Positions 1 through 7,715 of a DNA stretch of 42,848 nt are shown here, piece by piece. Location: the NCBI GenBank assembly GCA_001822835.1, contig MHSS01000001.1, forward strand, positions 37,297 to 80,144, in the 5' to 3' direction. Made by a program: the position numbers and the translations under genes. This DNA comes from Candidatus Terrybacteria bacterium RIFCSPHIGHO2_01_FULL_48_17. Lineage in GTDB: Bacteria > Patescibacteriota > Minisyncoccia > Terrybacterales > 2-01-FULL-58-14. The notes below the pieces were generated by a model that worked only from the letters and a program-made list of their open reading frames with translations, did no database searches and was not told where the DNA came from. How positions within the stretch are numbered: the stretch's first letter is position 1; each line of letters begins with the position of its first letter.

Positions 1-157
1 GCCGCTGTACTGGTTTTAGGCCATCGCGCGCATCGGGTAATGCGCGCGAAACAATGACCGACATCGCGTAATCCAGATACGATGTTGTCATCTCTTCGGT
101 AATCTCCTGTGGCGTAATCGTACCAATATTTTGTTCCACGGAATCTTTTTTTGCCAT
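1..157 (-). CDS. gyrA: DNA gyrase subunit A, N-terminus (partial)
   Basis: The minus strand reads from an ATG at 157 off the left edge. The first 52 codons end in [18 protein letters not shown], the hallmark N-terminus of GyrA/ParC type IIA topoisomerases, where it leads into the breakage-reunion domain. The subunit cuts and rejoins DNA for ATP-driven supercoiling together with GyrB. Only the N-terminus is visible, so the catalytic tyrosine cannot be checked, and ParC cannot be fully excluded, though CPR genomes usually carry gyrase. This start is not in the ORF track because the gene is truncated. It follows two small genes in the same direction with short gaps, so it is probably co-transcribed with them. 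Confidence 0.92.
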   Translation of the reverse strand, partial: MAKKDSVEQNIGTITPQEITEEMTTSYLDYAMSVIVSRALPDARDGLKPVQR

Positions 158-178
158 ACCTACTGCTCTATTTCTATC

Positions 179-520
179 TTAAGGGAGCTGCGTTGGTGCA
201 ACACCCGCTTCATTCTTGCGTTCTTCCAATGGAGCTTCATTCTTATTTTTTTCTTGTTCTAGTTCTGCCGCTATGATGCGTAAATGCTGCTGAAACCCAG
301 ACACCGCACCGCCCAGCGAGCTTCTCACAAAACTGCCGGGAGATTTTTCCCCTTCCGTGTTATCCGATTTTTCAAGAGCGCCTAACGATTTCATCTGCAA
401 CGGTAACAATAAAAGCCACAAAACAAAAAAAAGTATCCCGGCAATACCTGCCCCAAAAATTATAAGCCGCCACCGATCCTCCTCGGGAAGTGCGCGGATT
501 CTTATAAAAAGATTCTGCAT
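179..520 (-). CDS. small single-pass membrane protein upstream of gyrA
   Basis: About 113 residues if started at MQNLFIRIRALPEEDRWR. The longer ORF start at 625 would overlap the preceding gene by about 100 nt and is less likely. A charged N-terminus (RIRALPEEDRWR) is followed by one strong hydrophobic segment (IIFGAGIAGILFFVLWLLLLPLQM) at roughly residues 18-41. The rest is a polar, Glu/Lys/Asn-rich tail that probably lies outside the membrane. No domain is recognised. It begins 4 nt after the stop of the gene before it and ends 21 nt before gyrA, so the three genes look like one operon. The function is unknown. Confidence 0.7.
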   Translation of the reverse strand: MQNLFIRIRALPEEDRWRLIIFGAGIAGILFFVLWLLLLPLQMKSLGALEKSDNTEGEKSPGSFVRSSLGGAVSGFQQHLRIIAAELEQEKNKNEAPLEERKNEAGVAPTQLP

Positions 521-524
521 ATTC

Positions 525-1121
525 CTATTTCTTAAAAATAACCGTTCGCATCCGATCCTGTTCGCGATCATTGGCTGCGATTTTGTATCGGAAAGAGGTT
601 TGCTCCTCGGGATTTTTTGCCCCAATGAATTTTACCGCAGCGGCGACAACTTCAGGCGCGCCAACAGGGATAAAAACAGACGGCTCAATCTGATGCACCG
701 CCTCAATGCCTTTAAGAACGGCTTCGCCCTCCTTATTACCTTTGCTGCCTTTATGCGCCATTACATATATCATGATATCTACCGTTCCTATTGCATCGAT
801 ATGCTCGTCCTTCAAACTGCGTGCAACAGTAGGACTTAAAAGACAAACGCTGCTTTCGTCATCGGATACCACAAGCGCGTTTTCCCATTCCCCGGCTTTT
901 TTAAATACCGGCACCGCTTTAATGCGAAAACCGGCACAATCATATTCACCGGGACCCTCAATAACAAACCCACGAGCTTCTGTCTGAGGAGGAAAAAGAA
1001 TAACATCGGCACGCTCAAGCGCCCGGCTCGTTTTATCCTCTGCATACATGGCTAACCGCGCCTCTCCAGCATATTTTATTTGCAACTGAACACAACCAGC
1101 TCCACATTGGCCTATGGTCAT
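525..1121 (-). CDS. degenerate metallo-beta-lactamase-fold-like protein
   Basis: About 198 residues from MTIGQCGAG; the track start at 1253 would overlap the S1 gene on the other strand. The middle reads ADVILFPP, FVIEGPGEYDCAGFRIKAV and IDAIGTVDIMIYVMA, then EPSVFIPVGAPEV. This order and wording resemble UlaG/COG2220-type MBL-fold hydrolases common in CPR, whose core has a VIEGPGEYEV turn and a V-(D)-(V/I)-L-(L/I)-(I/V)-P strand. The HxHxDH zinc motif expected just before the VIEGPGEY turn is absent, because FPPQTEARG stands there. It therefore probably binds no metal and may be structural or regulatory. The family assignment is from memory of motifs and is moderate. It is divergent from rpsA and upstream of gyrA. 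Confidence 0.65.
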   Translation of the reverse strand: MTIGQCGAGCVQLQIKYAGEARLAMYAEDKTSRALERADVILFPPQTEARGFVIEGPGEYDCAGFRIKAVPVFKKAGEWENALVVSDDESSVCLLSPTVARSLKDEHIDAIGTVDIMIYVMAHKGSKGNKEGEAVLKGIEAVHQIEPSVFIPVGAPEVVAAAVKFIGAKNPEEQTSFRYKIAANDREQDRMRTVIFKK

Positions 1122-1161
1122 AACGCTCTTATGGTAACATAAAAATTCACATACTGCACAC

Positions 1162-1190
1162 TGGACATACGCCAAAAAACAATATATTCT
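1162..1190 (+). promoter_or_regulatory. putative sigma-70-type promoter of the S1 gene
   Basis: TGGACA (1162-1167) is followed after 17 nt by TATTCT (1185-1190). A strong ribosome binding site, AAAGGAGG, lies a few nt before the ATG at 1229. The hexamers are imperfect but the spacing is ideal. Confidence 0.45.
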
Positions 1191-1228
1191 GGGAAAACGC
1201 TGGCGTTCGTAAAGAAAGGAGGCGAAAA

Positions 1229-2440
1229 ATGGAAATACCACAACCAACAACACAATTACCTTCCTCCGATGAAAGCTCGGAGGGATTAACGCAGCTATTT
1301 AATGAAGCGACGGCCCTGTTGCCGAAAATCGGAGAGATTGTTGAGGGTACCGTCGTTGCACGAGGTACGGCTTCAATTTTTGTTGATCTGGGCCCCAGAG
1401 GCACCGGCGTTATTTTTGGAAAAGAATTTTATGCCGCGCAAGAAGCGCTCAAGGATTACGCGATTGGAAATATGATTGTGGCGAAAGTAGTGGATACGGA
1501 AAACCAAGAAGGCCTTATTGAGCTATCGATCGCGGAAGCCGGAAAAGAGCTTGCATGGTCGCACATCAAGGAAACGCATCGTAACGGAAGCATTTTCTCA
1601 ACAACGATCAAATCGGCAAATAGAGGCGGTCTCGTTGCGGATGTCGAAGGAACCGCAGCATTTCTTCCTGCTTCCCAATTAGGATTTGACCATTATCCCC
1701 ACGTGGAAGGGGGCGACAAAGAAAAAATTCTTGAAGAATTGCGCAAGTTAATCGGCCAACAATTACGCGTAAAAATCCTGGACATTAATCCCAAAGAAGA
1801 AAAAGTGATCTTGTCAGAACGCGCCGCTGAACTCGACGAACTCCAGGAAGAATTGAACCAATTTCATGTGGGCGATGTCGTGGAAGGAAATATTTCGCGC
1901 ATTGCGGACTTTGGAATATTCGTACGTTTTGGCCCGGATGAAAAACTTGAGGGCTTAGTACATACATCCGAGCTTGATTGGACACCAGTTCCTGATTTTC
2001 AGCAACACTACAAAGTAGGAAACAAGCTTAAAGTAAAGATAATTGATATTCAAGATGGAAGGGTTTCGCTCTCATTAAAGGCCTTGAAGCCCGATCCTTG
2101 GGCAAAAATAATAGAAAGGTTCCCAAAAAATACAAAAGTGTCGGCAGCCGTCGTGCGCATCACTACCTTCGGCGCATTTGTGGAATTAGCTCCAGGGGTT
2201 CAAGGATTAGTGCATATTGCAGAATATGGCTCGGAAAAGGCGCTTCAAGAAGCCCTCGAAGTCGGGAAAACCTACGATTTTCGGATGGCCGATATTGATC
2301 CGGAAGCGCGACGCATCAGCTTAAAACCGTGGCGAGAGCATGAACCCGAAAAAACTGAACAAGAACTAGCAACCTCAGAAATGAAAGGGGAAGAAATCCA
2401 ACAAGAAGATGCGCCGAAAAAGACCGAGGAAAATTCCTAA
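1229..2440 (+). CDS. rpsA: ribosomal protein S1-like, four S1 domains
   Basis: The 403-residue product has four OB-fold S1 domains, at about residues 34-104, 118-198, 214-286 and 301-368, and a short acidic tail. The third and fourth are canonical (GDVVEGNISRIADFGIFVRF and AAVVRITTFGAFVEL). S1 proteins bind mRNA on the 30S subunit and help translation start. Four domains is shorter than the six of E. coli and matches the compact S1 of many other bacteria. The start is fixed by AAAGGAGG a few nt upstream. It is divergent from the gyrA operon. The second domain is the most diverged, with an insertion near residues 150-165. Confidence 0.93.
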   Translation: MEIPQPTTQLPSSDESSEGLTQLFNEATALLPKIGEIVEGTVVARGTASIFVDLGPRGTGVIFGKEFYAAQEALKDYAIGNMIVAKVVDTENQEGLIELSIAEAGKELAWSHIKETHRNGSIFSTTIKSANRGGLVADVEGTAAFLPASQLGFDHYPHVEGGDKEKILEELRKLIGQQLRVKILDINPKEEKVILSERAAELDELQEELNQFHVGDVVEGNISRIADFGIFVRFGPDEKLEGLVHTSELDWTPVPDFQQHYKVGNKLKVKIIDIQDGRVSLSLKALKPDPWAKIIERFPKNTKVSAAVVRITTFGAFVELAPGVQGLVHIAEYGSEKALQEALEVGKTYDFRMADIDPEARRISLKPWREHEPEKTEQELATSEMKGEEIQQEDAPKKTEENS

Positions 2441-2461
2441 CAGAAAGACAACGGTTACTGC

Positions 2462-2497
2462 GTCAACCCCCTGCTTTGTATAAAGCGGGGGCTTGAC
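2462..2497 (+). repeat. imperfect inverted repeat between S1 and the GC-rich gene
   Basis: GTCAA-CCCCC-T-GCTTT, loop GTAT, AAAGC-GGGGG-C-TTGAC forms a 15-bp stem with two single-base bulges. There is no T-tract after it, so it is a poor intrinsic terminator for rpsA. Its right arm contains the TTGAC of the next promoter, so it could instead be an operator or an attenuating structure. Confidence 0.6.
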
Positions 2498-2521
2498 TTA
2501 TAAAGCGCGATACGATATAAT
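2493..2521 (+). promoter_or_regulatory. near-consensus sigma-70 promoter of the GC-rich gene
   Basis: TTGACT (2493-2498), a 17-nt spacer and a perfect TATAAT (2516-2521). This is the best promoter in the window. The -35 hexamer lies in the right arm of the inverted repeat 2462-2497. Transcription would start about 70 nt before the ATG at 2599, which has AAGGAGG just upstream. Confidence 0.8.
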
Positions 2522-2598
2522 ATAAAAGTCACAATAGCTCTTTTAAATCGTGACAAAACGAAAGGGAAACGGGCAACAATACAACAAGGAGGACACTG

Positions 2599-4161
2599 AT
2601 GAGGACAACCGCCACCAAGGCCGGCAAGCCGGCCGCTACGGCTCGCCCCAAGCGAGCCCGACAACCGAATACCGGGAAGGCCACGGCCTCAACCCCTTCC
2701 AACGAACCCAAGCCACAAGTGGCCCGGAAGCCCACACTTCATCGACCGAAGGTGACGGCAGCAGAACTCCTGAAGCAAGAGCGTAAGCTCGAACAGCAGG
2801 AGGAAATAACTGAGGCCGGCGATACACTCTCGGAACTGATCGAGATGCGCGGGCAACTTGCCGAGTTCGAGCGGGCCCGCGCTGCGCTTGAGCGGGAACA
2901 CAAGAAGCCGTCGGCCGAATTCGTCGCGCTGGAACGCAAGTTCCGGGACGACGCCGAACGCCTCCAACACGATCTTGAGGCAAAGGGTGAAGACGTGGCC
3001 AGAATCGCGCAATTCCGTGCCGCTTCGCAGCGGCTGCGCGAGATGGCTCCTCGCCGACCGCACACGCACGGCCCTGACTGCGAACGACCGTGCAAGACGC
3101 CGGATCCGAACGCGGACTACGAGCCGCCCGCCGAAGGCGAATACATCGAGGCGATCCATGGGCTTTTGGAGGTCACTGACCACCAGTCAGTTGATCCCGG
3201 GGCCTATAAGCGCTTGGACGAGACCGATCAGCGCCACCTCGTGTTCTGCCCGTGCCGCGAGCACCGGCAAAACGAGTACATGCTGGACTTCGGTCGCGGG
3301 AGGAAGGCAACCTTCAGAGGAACCTTCTTCTCACTGGACTCCTACGGGAAGTCAAAGGCGATCCGGGCCAGCGTGGACAATGCTGTTCGCATCTACGCCA
3401 AGGTGCGGGAAGCGATCCGCGGTCAGCTCCGGGAGCTCAAGGACCTTGGGACGAAGGCCGTCACGGTGACAGCCGCTGACGTTCTCAACCTCGAGACCGA
3501 AGGCCTTGTCGCTGTTCCCGTGTTCTTCCGGAATCAGGAAGGCGACGATGCCGAGAAGCCGGCCGGCAACCTATTCCTCGAGTGCTCCGGCAACGAGGTG
3601 ACCCTGCGCGCCGCGACTCACATCGGCATGCAGAAGATCCTATCTGACTGCATGGGCCAAACCCTCGCTGGCGGCCCCCGCAAGGACGGCAAGCCAGGTG
3701 TGTGGTTCGAGGGCCCGAAGCTTCTCATTTCCGTCCTCCAATCTGCTTGGGGGGTAGAACGGGAAGCGGCCCGGAGCGAGCGCGAACGCGCCCACAGCAC
3801 CCTCACGATCCAGAAGGCCGATCCCGTTCGGGCCGTCGGCGTCGAAAAGCTCGAGCAGCTCGGCGAAAAACTGCGAAGCGAGGAGAAATCCCCGCGCCGC
3901 AAGCCCAGCCGCAAGAGCACTAGCGAAGCCGAGGGCGAGTCAAAGCCCAAGGCGCGCACGCGCCGACAAGCAGAAAAGCCCACCGCCGAGGTCGAGGATG
4001 AGGCCGATGTCGAAGCCGCAGCTAGCGCTGCTGCCTCGACCGACGCCGACCCCCACACCGAGCGGACATCATCTGGCAGCGAGCCGGAACAGACAGCCAT
4101 GGCAGCGGCTCTGAGAGCCGCCGGCGTGGCGGCCGAGGAAGAGTCCGAGGCCACCAACTAG
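2599..4161 (+). CDS. GC-rich gene for a basic coiled-coil protein of unknown function
   Basis: The 520-residue product is not assigned to a known family. Residues 1-55 are basic and low-complexity (Lys/Arg/Ala/Pro/Thr). Residues 55-150 are Glu/Arg/Lys-rich and helical, probably a coiled coil. Residues 155-165 hold a His/Cys cluster (HTHGPDCERPC) and residues 217-222 another (CPCREH), which together could bind zinc. A folded core of about residues 225-395 has alternating hydrophobic strands, and residues 400-520 are again charged and disordered. The termini suggest nucleic-acid binding, but this is inference. Base composition is far more GC-rich than any neighbour, with G or C at most third positions, which points to transfer or unusual selection. 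It has its own strong promoter, ribosome binding site and terminator. Confidence 0.8.
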   Translation: MRTTATKAGKPAATARPKRARQPNTGKATASTPSNEPKPQVARKPTLHRPKVTAAELLKQERKLEQQEEITEAGDTLSELIEMRGQLAEFERARAALEREHKKPSAEFVALERKFRDDAERLQHDLEAKGEDVARIAQFRAASQRLREMAPRRPHTHGPDCERPCKTPDPNADYEPPAEGEYIEAIHGLLEVTDHQSVDPGAYKRLDETDQRHLVFCPCREHRQNEYMLDFGRGRKATFRGTFFSLDSYGKSKAIRASVDNAVRIYAKVREAIRGQLRELKDLGTKAVTVTAADVLNLETEGLVAVPVFFRNQEGDDAEKPAGNLFLECSGNEVTLRAATHIGMQKILSDCMGQTLAGGPRKDGKPGVWFEGPKLLISVLQSAWGVEREAARSERERAHSTLTIQKADPVRAVGVEKLEQLGEKLRSEEKSPRRKPSRKSTSEAEGESKPKARTRRQAEKPTAEVEDEADVEAAASAAASTDADPHTERTSSGSEPEQTAMAAALRAAGVAAEEESEATN

Positions 4162-4178
4162 CCCTTTCGTTAACTCAA

Positions 4179-4202
4179 CCCCCATCGTGCCCGCGATGGG
4201 GG
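4179..4202 (+). terminator. terminator after the GC-rich gene
   Basis: CCCCCATCG, loop TGCCCG, CGATGGGGG makes a perfect 9-bp stem followed by TAATTCTTTTAT. Confidence 0.8.
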
Positions 4203-4247
4203 TAATTCTTTTATCTATCCCGGTTTTTCTATATGACGCCAGCGTGT

Positions 4248-4253
4248 TACACT
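4248..4253 (+). promoter_or_regulatory. -10 hexamer for a probably leaderless pyrH mRNA
   Basis: TACACT ends 7 nt before the GTG start codon at 4261. No Shine-Dalgarno sequence is present, so transcription probably starts at or next to the start codon. Confidence 0.4.
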
Positions 4254-4260
4254 ATACGCA

Positions 4261-4989
4261 GTGCCAAAACGTCGCTCTAAACGTTTACGAAAACAAAAGA
4301 AAAATAATCAGCCGCATATTATTGCGCTTGGCGGATCCGTAGTTGCGCCTGATGGAATTAATTTAGAGTTTATTTCAAAATTCGGGGCATTTATCAAACA
4401 AGCGGTGCGCCATGGTCACCGTTTTCTTATTGTCATTGGAGGCGGGGCGCTCGCGCGCGAATATCAACGGGCTGCAAAATCGCTTGCCAAAGATACTCCA
4501 CAGATCGAGCTTGATACCATAGGAATGCGAGCAACAAGAGTAAATGCCGATCTTTTGCGTGTGGCGCTTGGAAAAAATGTACACCCAGAAATTGTCGAAA
4601 GTCCAGAAAGATTATTGCATATCCGTGATCCTATCGCAATTGCTGCTGGCTTTATGCCCGGCTACTCCACAGATACGGTTGCCATACGCATCGCAGAAGA
4701 AATTAATGCGGAGCGCGTTATTATTGCAGGAAGGCCGGCGTATGTATACGATCGCGATTTTATGCGCTACCCAAACGCAAAACCGTTCCGTTCGCTCACC
4801 TGGAACGCATACAAGAAGCTTATCGGGAAACGTTGGAAACCAGGCATGTCCTCACCCGTTGACCCGGTTGCGGCACAGCGCGCATCAAAATTCGGCATTG
4901 AGGTCGTGGTAGTTCGCGGAAACGACCTTTCCAACTTTGAAAAGGTCATTATGCGTAAGCCCTTTCGAGGAACGCGCATCAGCAGATAG
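4261..4989 (+). CDS. pyrH: UMP kinase, amino acid kinase family
   Basis: The 242-residue product would phosphorylate UMP to UDP. It has a basic N-terminus (KRRSKRLRKQKK) and then the amino-acid-kinase fold: LGGSVVAPDGI near the N-terminus, IGGGALAREY as the second glycine loop, DTIGMRATRVNADLL, and GYSTDTVAI followed by an aspartate/phosphate-binding region. The GYSTDTVA wording and short length resemble the archaeal-type UMP kinase rather than E. coli PyrH, as is often seen in CPR bacteria. The start is GTG, with a -10 hexamer 7 nt upstream and no ribosome binding site. It is followed after about 50 nt by ftsH. Confidence 0.85.
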   Translation: MPKRRSKRLRKQKKNNQPHIIALGGSVVAPDGINLEFISKFGAFIKQAVRHGHRFLIVIGGGALAREYQRAAKSLAKDTPQIELDTIGMRATRVNADLLRVALGKNVHPEIVESPERLLHIRDPIAIAAGFMPGYSTDTVAIRIAEEINAERVIIAGRPAYVYDRDFMRYPNAKPFRSLTWNAYKKLIGKRWKPGMSSPVDPVAAQRASKFGIEVVVVRGNDLSNFEKVIMRKPFRGTRISR

Positions 4990-5040
4990 TTTTGTTGGTT
5001 GCGGATATTAACAATATACGATATAACGGTCAAGTTACCC

Positions 5041-6891
5041 ATGAAAGGATTTACTAAACAATTAATTGTTGTCATCGTGGTGCTTTTTGCGCTTTCCGCG
5101 ATTTTTTCCATTATTTCAGCACGGCTTCAAAAACCGGAGGATATAGCCATCTCACAAGTTGCCACGGAGATTCAAGAGAAAAAGGTGAAACGGCTCGTAG
5201 TGGAATCAAATAAGGTCACCATTGAACGTACCGAAGGCCCCCGAGCACAAGCGAGGAAAGAAGATGAGTCATCCATTACCGAAACACTTGATCGTTTCGG
5301 CGTAAGCCCGGAGGAGCTGCGCAATATTGAAATCGTCACAAAAGAACCAAGCGGCATTGGAGTATGGTTGCCAACTCTTCTTTCCATTTTTCTGCCCATT
5401 CTTATTATTCTTGGCATTTTTTGGTTCTTCACAAATCGTGCACAACAATCAACCATGCAGGCATTCTCTTTCGGAAAAGTGCGGGCGAAAATCTTTTCAT
5501 CCAGGGAACAAAAAGAACGAGCTACATTTGCCGATGTGGCAGGGGTACAGGAGGCAAAGGAAGAACTTCAAGAAGTTGTTGAATTTTTAAAGTTCCCGCA
5601 AAAATTTCTTACGATCGGCGCCCGCATCCCACGAGGAGTTCTTTTGGTGGGACCGCCGGGATCGGGTAAAACGCTCCTTGCGCGCGCGGTTGCGGGAGAA
5701 GCGGACGTCCCCTTCTTTCATATCTCTGGTTCAGAGTTTGTGGAAATGTTTGTTGGTGTAGGCGCTTCACGCGTGCGAGACCTTTTTGAACAGGCAAAAC
5801 GTACCGCCCCGTCCATTGTGTTTATCGATGAAATCGATGCGGTTGGCCGCATGCGAGGTACGGGACTTGGAGGAGGACATGATGAGCGGGAGCAAACCTT
5901 AAACCAGATCCTGGTTGAAATGGATGGGTTTGATCGCGCCACCAATGTTATCGTAATGGCAGCCACCAACCGGCCCGATGTTTTGGACCCGGCCCTTCTA
6001 CGCCCGGGGCGCTTCGATCGACACGTAATGCTTGATCAACCAGACATTAAGGCGCGTGAAGAGATTTTGCGCATACACGCAAAAGAAAAGAAGCTCTCCC
6101 CCGACGTTAATTTTCGCGCCATTGCCGAACGTACCCCGGGATTTTCCGGAGCCGATCTTGCCAATCTTATGAATGAGGCAGCCATCCTTGCTGCCCGCAG
6201 GAACAAACAAAACCTTACCCAGCTTGAGCTTTCAGAATCAATCGATAAGGTGATGTTGGGGCCAGAACGCAAATCCAAAGTACTTTCAGAAAAGGAAAAA
6301 GAAATCGCTGCATACCATGAAGCAGGACACGCGCTTATCGCCGCTTCAATCCCGGGAGCGGATCCCGTACATAAGGTTTCCATTGTTTCACGCGGCATGG
6401 CTGGCGGCTATACACAACAACTGCCTACCGAGGACAGGCGCCTTCATTCGCGTTCGGAGTTTCTCGCGCGGCTTGCAGTGCTTTTGGGCGGTTATGCGTC
6501 GGAGGAACTTGTCTTTAACGAATTAACAACCGGCGCATCAAACGATTTGCGCATCGCGAGTGATCTTACGCGAAAACTGGTTTGCGAATACGGCATGTCG
6601 GAAAAACTTGGACCGGTGGTCTATACGGAACGACAAGAAATGGTGTTTTTGGGCCGCGAACTTGCAGAAAAAACACATTATTCGGAAGAAATTTCCCAAA
6701 TCATTGATAAAGAAATCGAGCGGGTAATTCGTGAAGCGCATCTTCGGGCAAAACGAATCCTTACCCAAAAAAGAAGCTTGCTTGAAAAAATTGCGCAAAC
6801 TCTTATAAAACAAGAAACGCTCGAACGGGAAGAATTTGAGAGAGTGATTGGGAAAAAACTTCCCCCTACGACAAAAAACAAAGCAGCTTAA
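5041..6891 (+). CDS. ftsH: ATP-dependent zinc metalloprotease FtsH
   Basis: A 616-residue membrane AAA+ protease that degrades misfolded membrane proteins and regulators. The ATG at 5041 ([12 protein letters not shown]) is preferred over the track's TTG at 4999 because the first transmembrane segment begins there. A second membrane segment follows at about residues 105-130. Walker A GPPGSGKT lies near residue 204, Walker B VFIDEID near 260, then the SRH ([20 protein letters not shown]) and the zinc motif HEAGH near 426. All key residues are present and the length is normal for the family. A -10-like GATATAAC lies upstream of the start. A HAD phosphatase gene follows 25 nt downstream. Confidence 0.97.
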   Translation: MKGFTKQLIVVIVVLFALSAIFSIISARLQKPEDIAISQVATEIQEKKVKRLVVESNKVTIERTEGPRAQARKEDESSITETLDRFGVSPEELRNIEIVTKEPSGIGVWLPTLLSIFLPILIILGIFWFFTNRAQQSTMQAFSFGKVRAKIFSSREQKERATFADVAGVQEAKEELQEVVEFLKFPQKFLTIGARIPRGVLLVGPPGSGKTLLARAVAGEADVPFFHISGSEFVEMFVGVGASRVRDLFEQAKRTAPSIVFIDEIDAVGRMRGTGLGGGHDEREQTLNQILVEMDGFDRATNVIVMAATNRPDVLDPALLRPGRFDRHVMLDQPDIKAREEILRIHAKEKKLSPDVNFRAIAERTPGFSGADLANLMNEAAILAARRNKQNLTQLELSESIDKVMLGPERKSKVLSEKEKEIAAYHEAGHALIAASIPGADPVHKVSIVSRGMAGGYTQQLPTEDRRLHSRSEFLARLAVLLGGYASEELVFNELTTGASNDLRIASDLTRKLVCEYGMSEKLGPVVYTERQEMVFLGRELAEKTHYSEEISQIIDKEIERVIREAHLRAKRILTQKRSLLEKIAQTLIKQETLEREEFERVIGKKLPPTTKNKAA

Positions 6892-6916
6892 AAACAAAAA
6901 TAAGGAGCAGTGTTAA

Positions 6917-7639
6917 GTGCGCATACGTGCGGTGCTGTGCGATATAGACGGCGTATTGCTTAATTCGATACCGCCTGCCTTGGAAATCGTAAAAACTATC
7001 CTTATATCGCAGGGAGTAGAGTGGACTGAAAAGCGCGAAGAAGAGTTCAGAAAAATAGCAGGTTTTCGCCTCACAGAATACTTTACAGTGCTTTTCCCAA
7101 ACCAATCGTTTGAACAAGCACGGGCTTCGTGGCGAGTGATTCAGCAACAAATTATTCCATCAACTATTCCTGCGTTCCCTTATGCAACGCGCGCAATACG
7201 CTCTCTCAAGAAACTGAAACTTCTGGTGGTCCTGGCAACCAACCGCCAAGCAGCTTCTTTCCCAGACCATGCGGGCAGCCACCCTCCCTGGCTTGATCTT
7301 GCCGATGCCATTCAAACGCTTGGTAAACGGTCGCCGAAACTCCATCCCCGGCACCTCACCACCAAGTGGGCAAAGCCAAATGGCAAAGCGTTGCATCCTG
7401 CAATACAATGGCTCAAAATGCGCGGCGTCCCCAAACACGAAATTGTGTTTGTCGGTGACTCGCTTGCGGATTTAATTGCCGCTTATGAAAATCATCTTCG
7501 CTTTATAGGAGTTCTTACGGGAACGATTGATACGCAAGAGCGATGGATTTTATGGGCACGCGAATACAATATTTCCCTTGCCACTGAAAATATTATTCCA
7601 TCTATTCGTGAATTTCCCGAATGGATACAACATCAATAG
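6917..7639 (+). CDS. HAD-superfamily hydrolase (phosphoglycolate phosphatase-like)
   Basis: The 240-residue product has HAD motif I as CDIDGVLLNS, with the nucleophile Asp9 and acid Asp11, a helical cap of about residues 15-85, motif II in VLATNRQA, a conserved Lys region (KPNGKALHPA) and motif IV as FVGDSLADLIAA. This is the order of small-molecule phosphatases such as Gph or PpaX. The substrate cannot be read from sequence. The start is GTG with AGGAG 9 nt upstream. It is probably co-transcribed with ftsH and ends at a strong terminator. Confidence 0.85.
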   Translation: MRIRAVLCDIDGVLLNSIPPALEIVKTILISQGVEWTEKREEEFRKIAGFRLTEYFTVLFPNQSFEQARASWRVIQQQIIPSTIPAFPYATRAIRSLKKLKLLVVLATNRQAASFPDHAGSHPPWLDLADAIQTLGKRSPKLHPRHLTTKWAKPNGKALHPAIQWLKMRGVPKHEIVFVGDSLADLIAAYENHLRFIGVLTGTIDTQERWILWAREYNISLATENIIPSIREFPEWIQHQ

Positions 7640-7659
7640 CGCCCCACAATCGTGGGGCG
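7640..7659 (+). terminator. terminator after the HAD gene
   Basis: CGCCCCAC, loop AATC, GTGGGGCG forms a perfect 8-bp stem followed by TGTTATTAT. Confidence 0.75.
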
Positions 7660-7715
7660 TGTTATTATCCTACTTTTGATATAGTATATCATGAAGATGT
7701 CATCTCCTCTTATTT

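Noticed and set aside
3618-4157. 179-aa minus-strand ORF within the GC-rich gene
   Set aside because: It is an antisense open frame caused by high GC and biased third positions, with no ribosome binding site and a Ser/Ala/Arg-rich low-complexity product.
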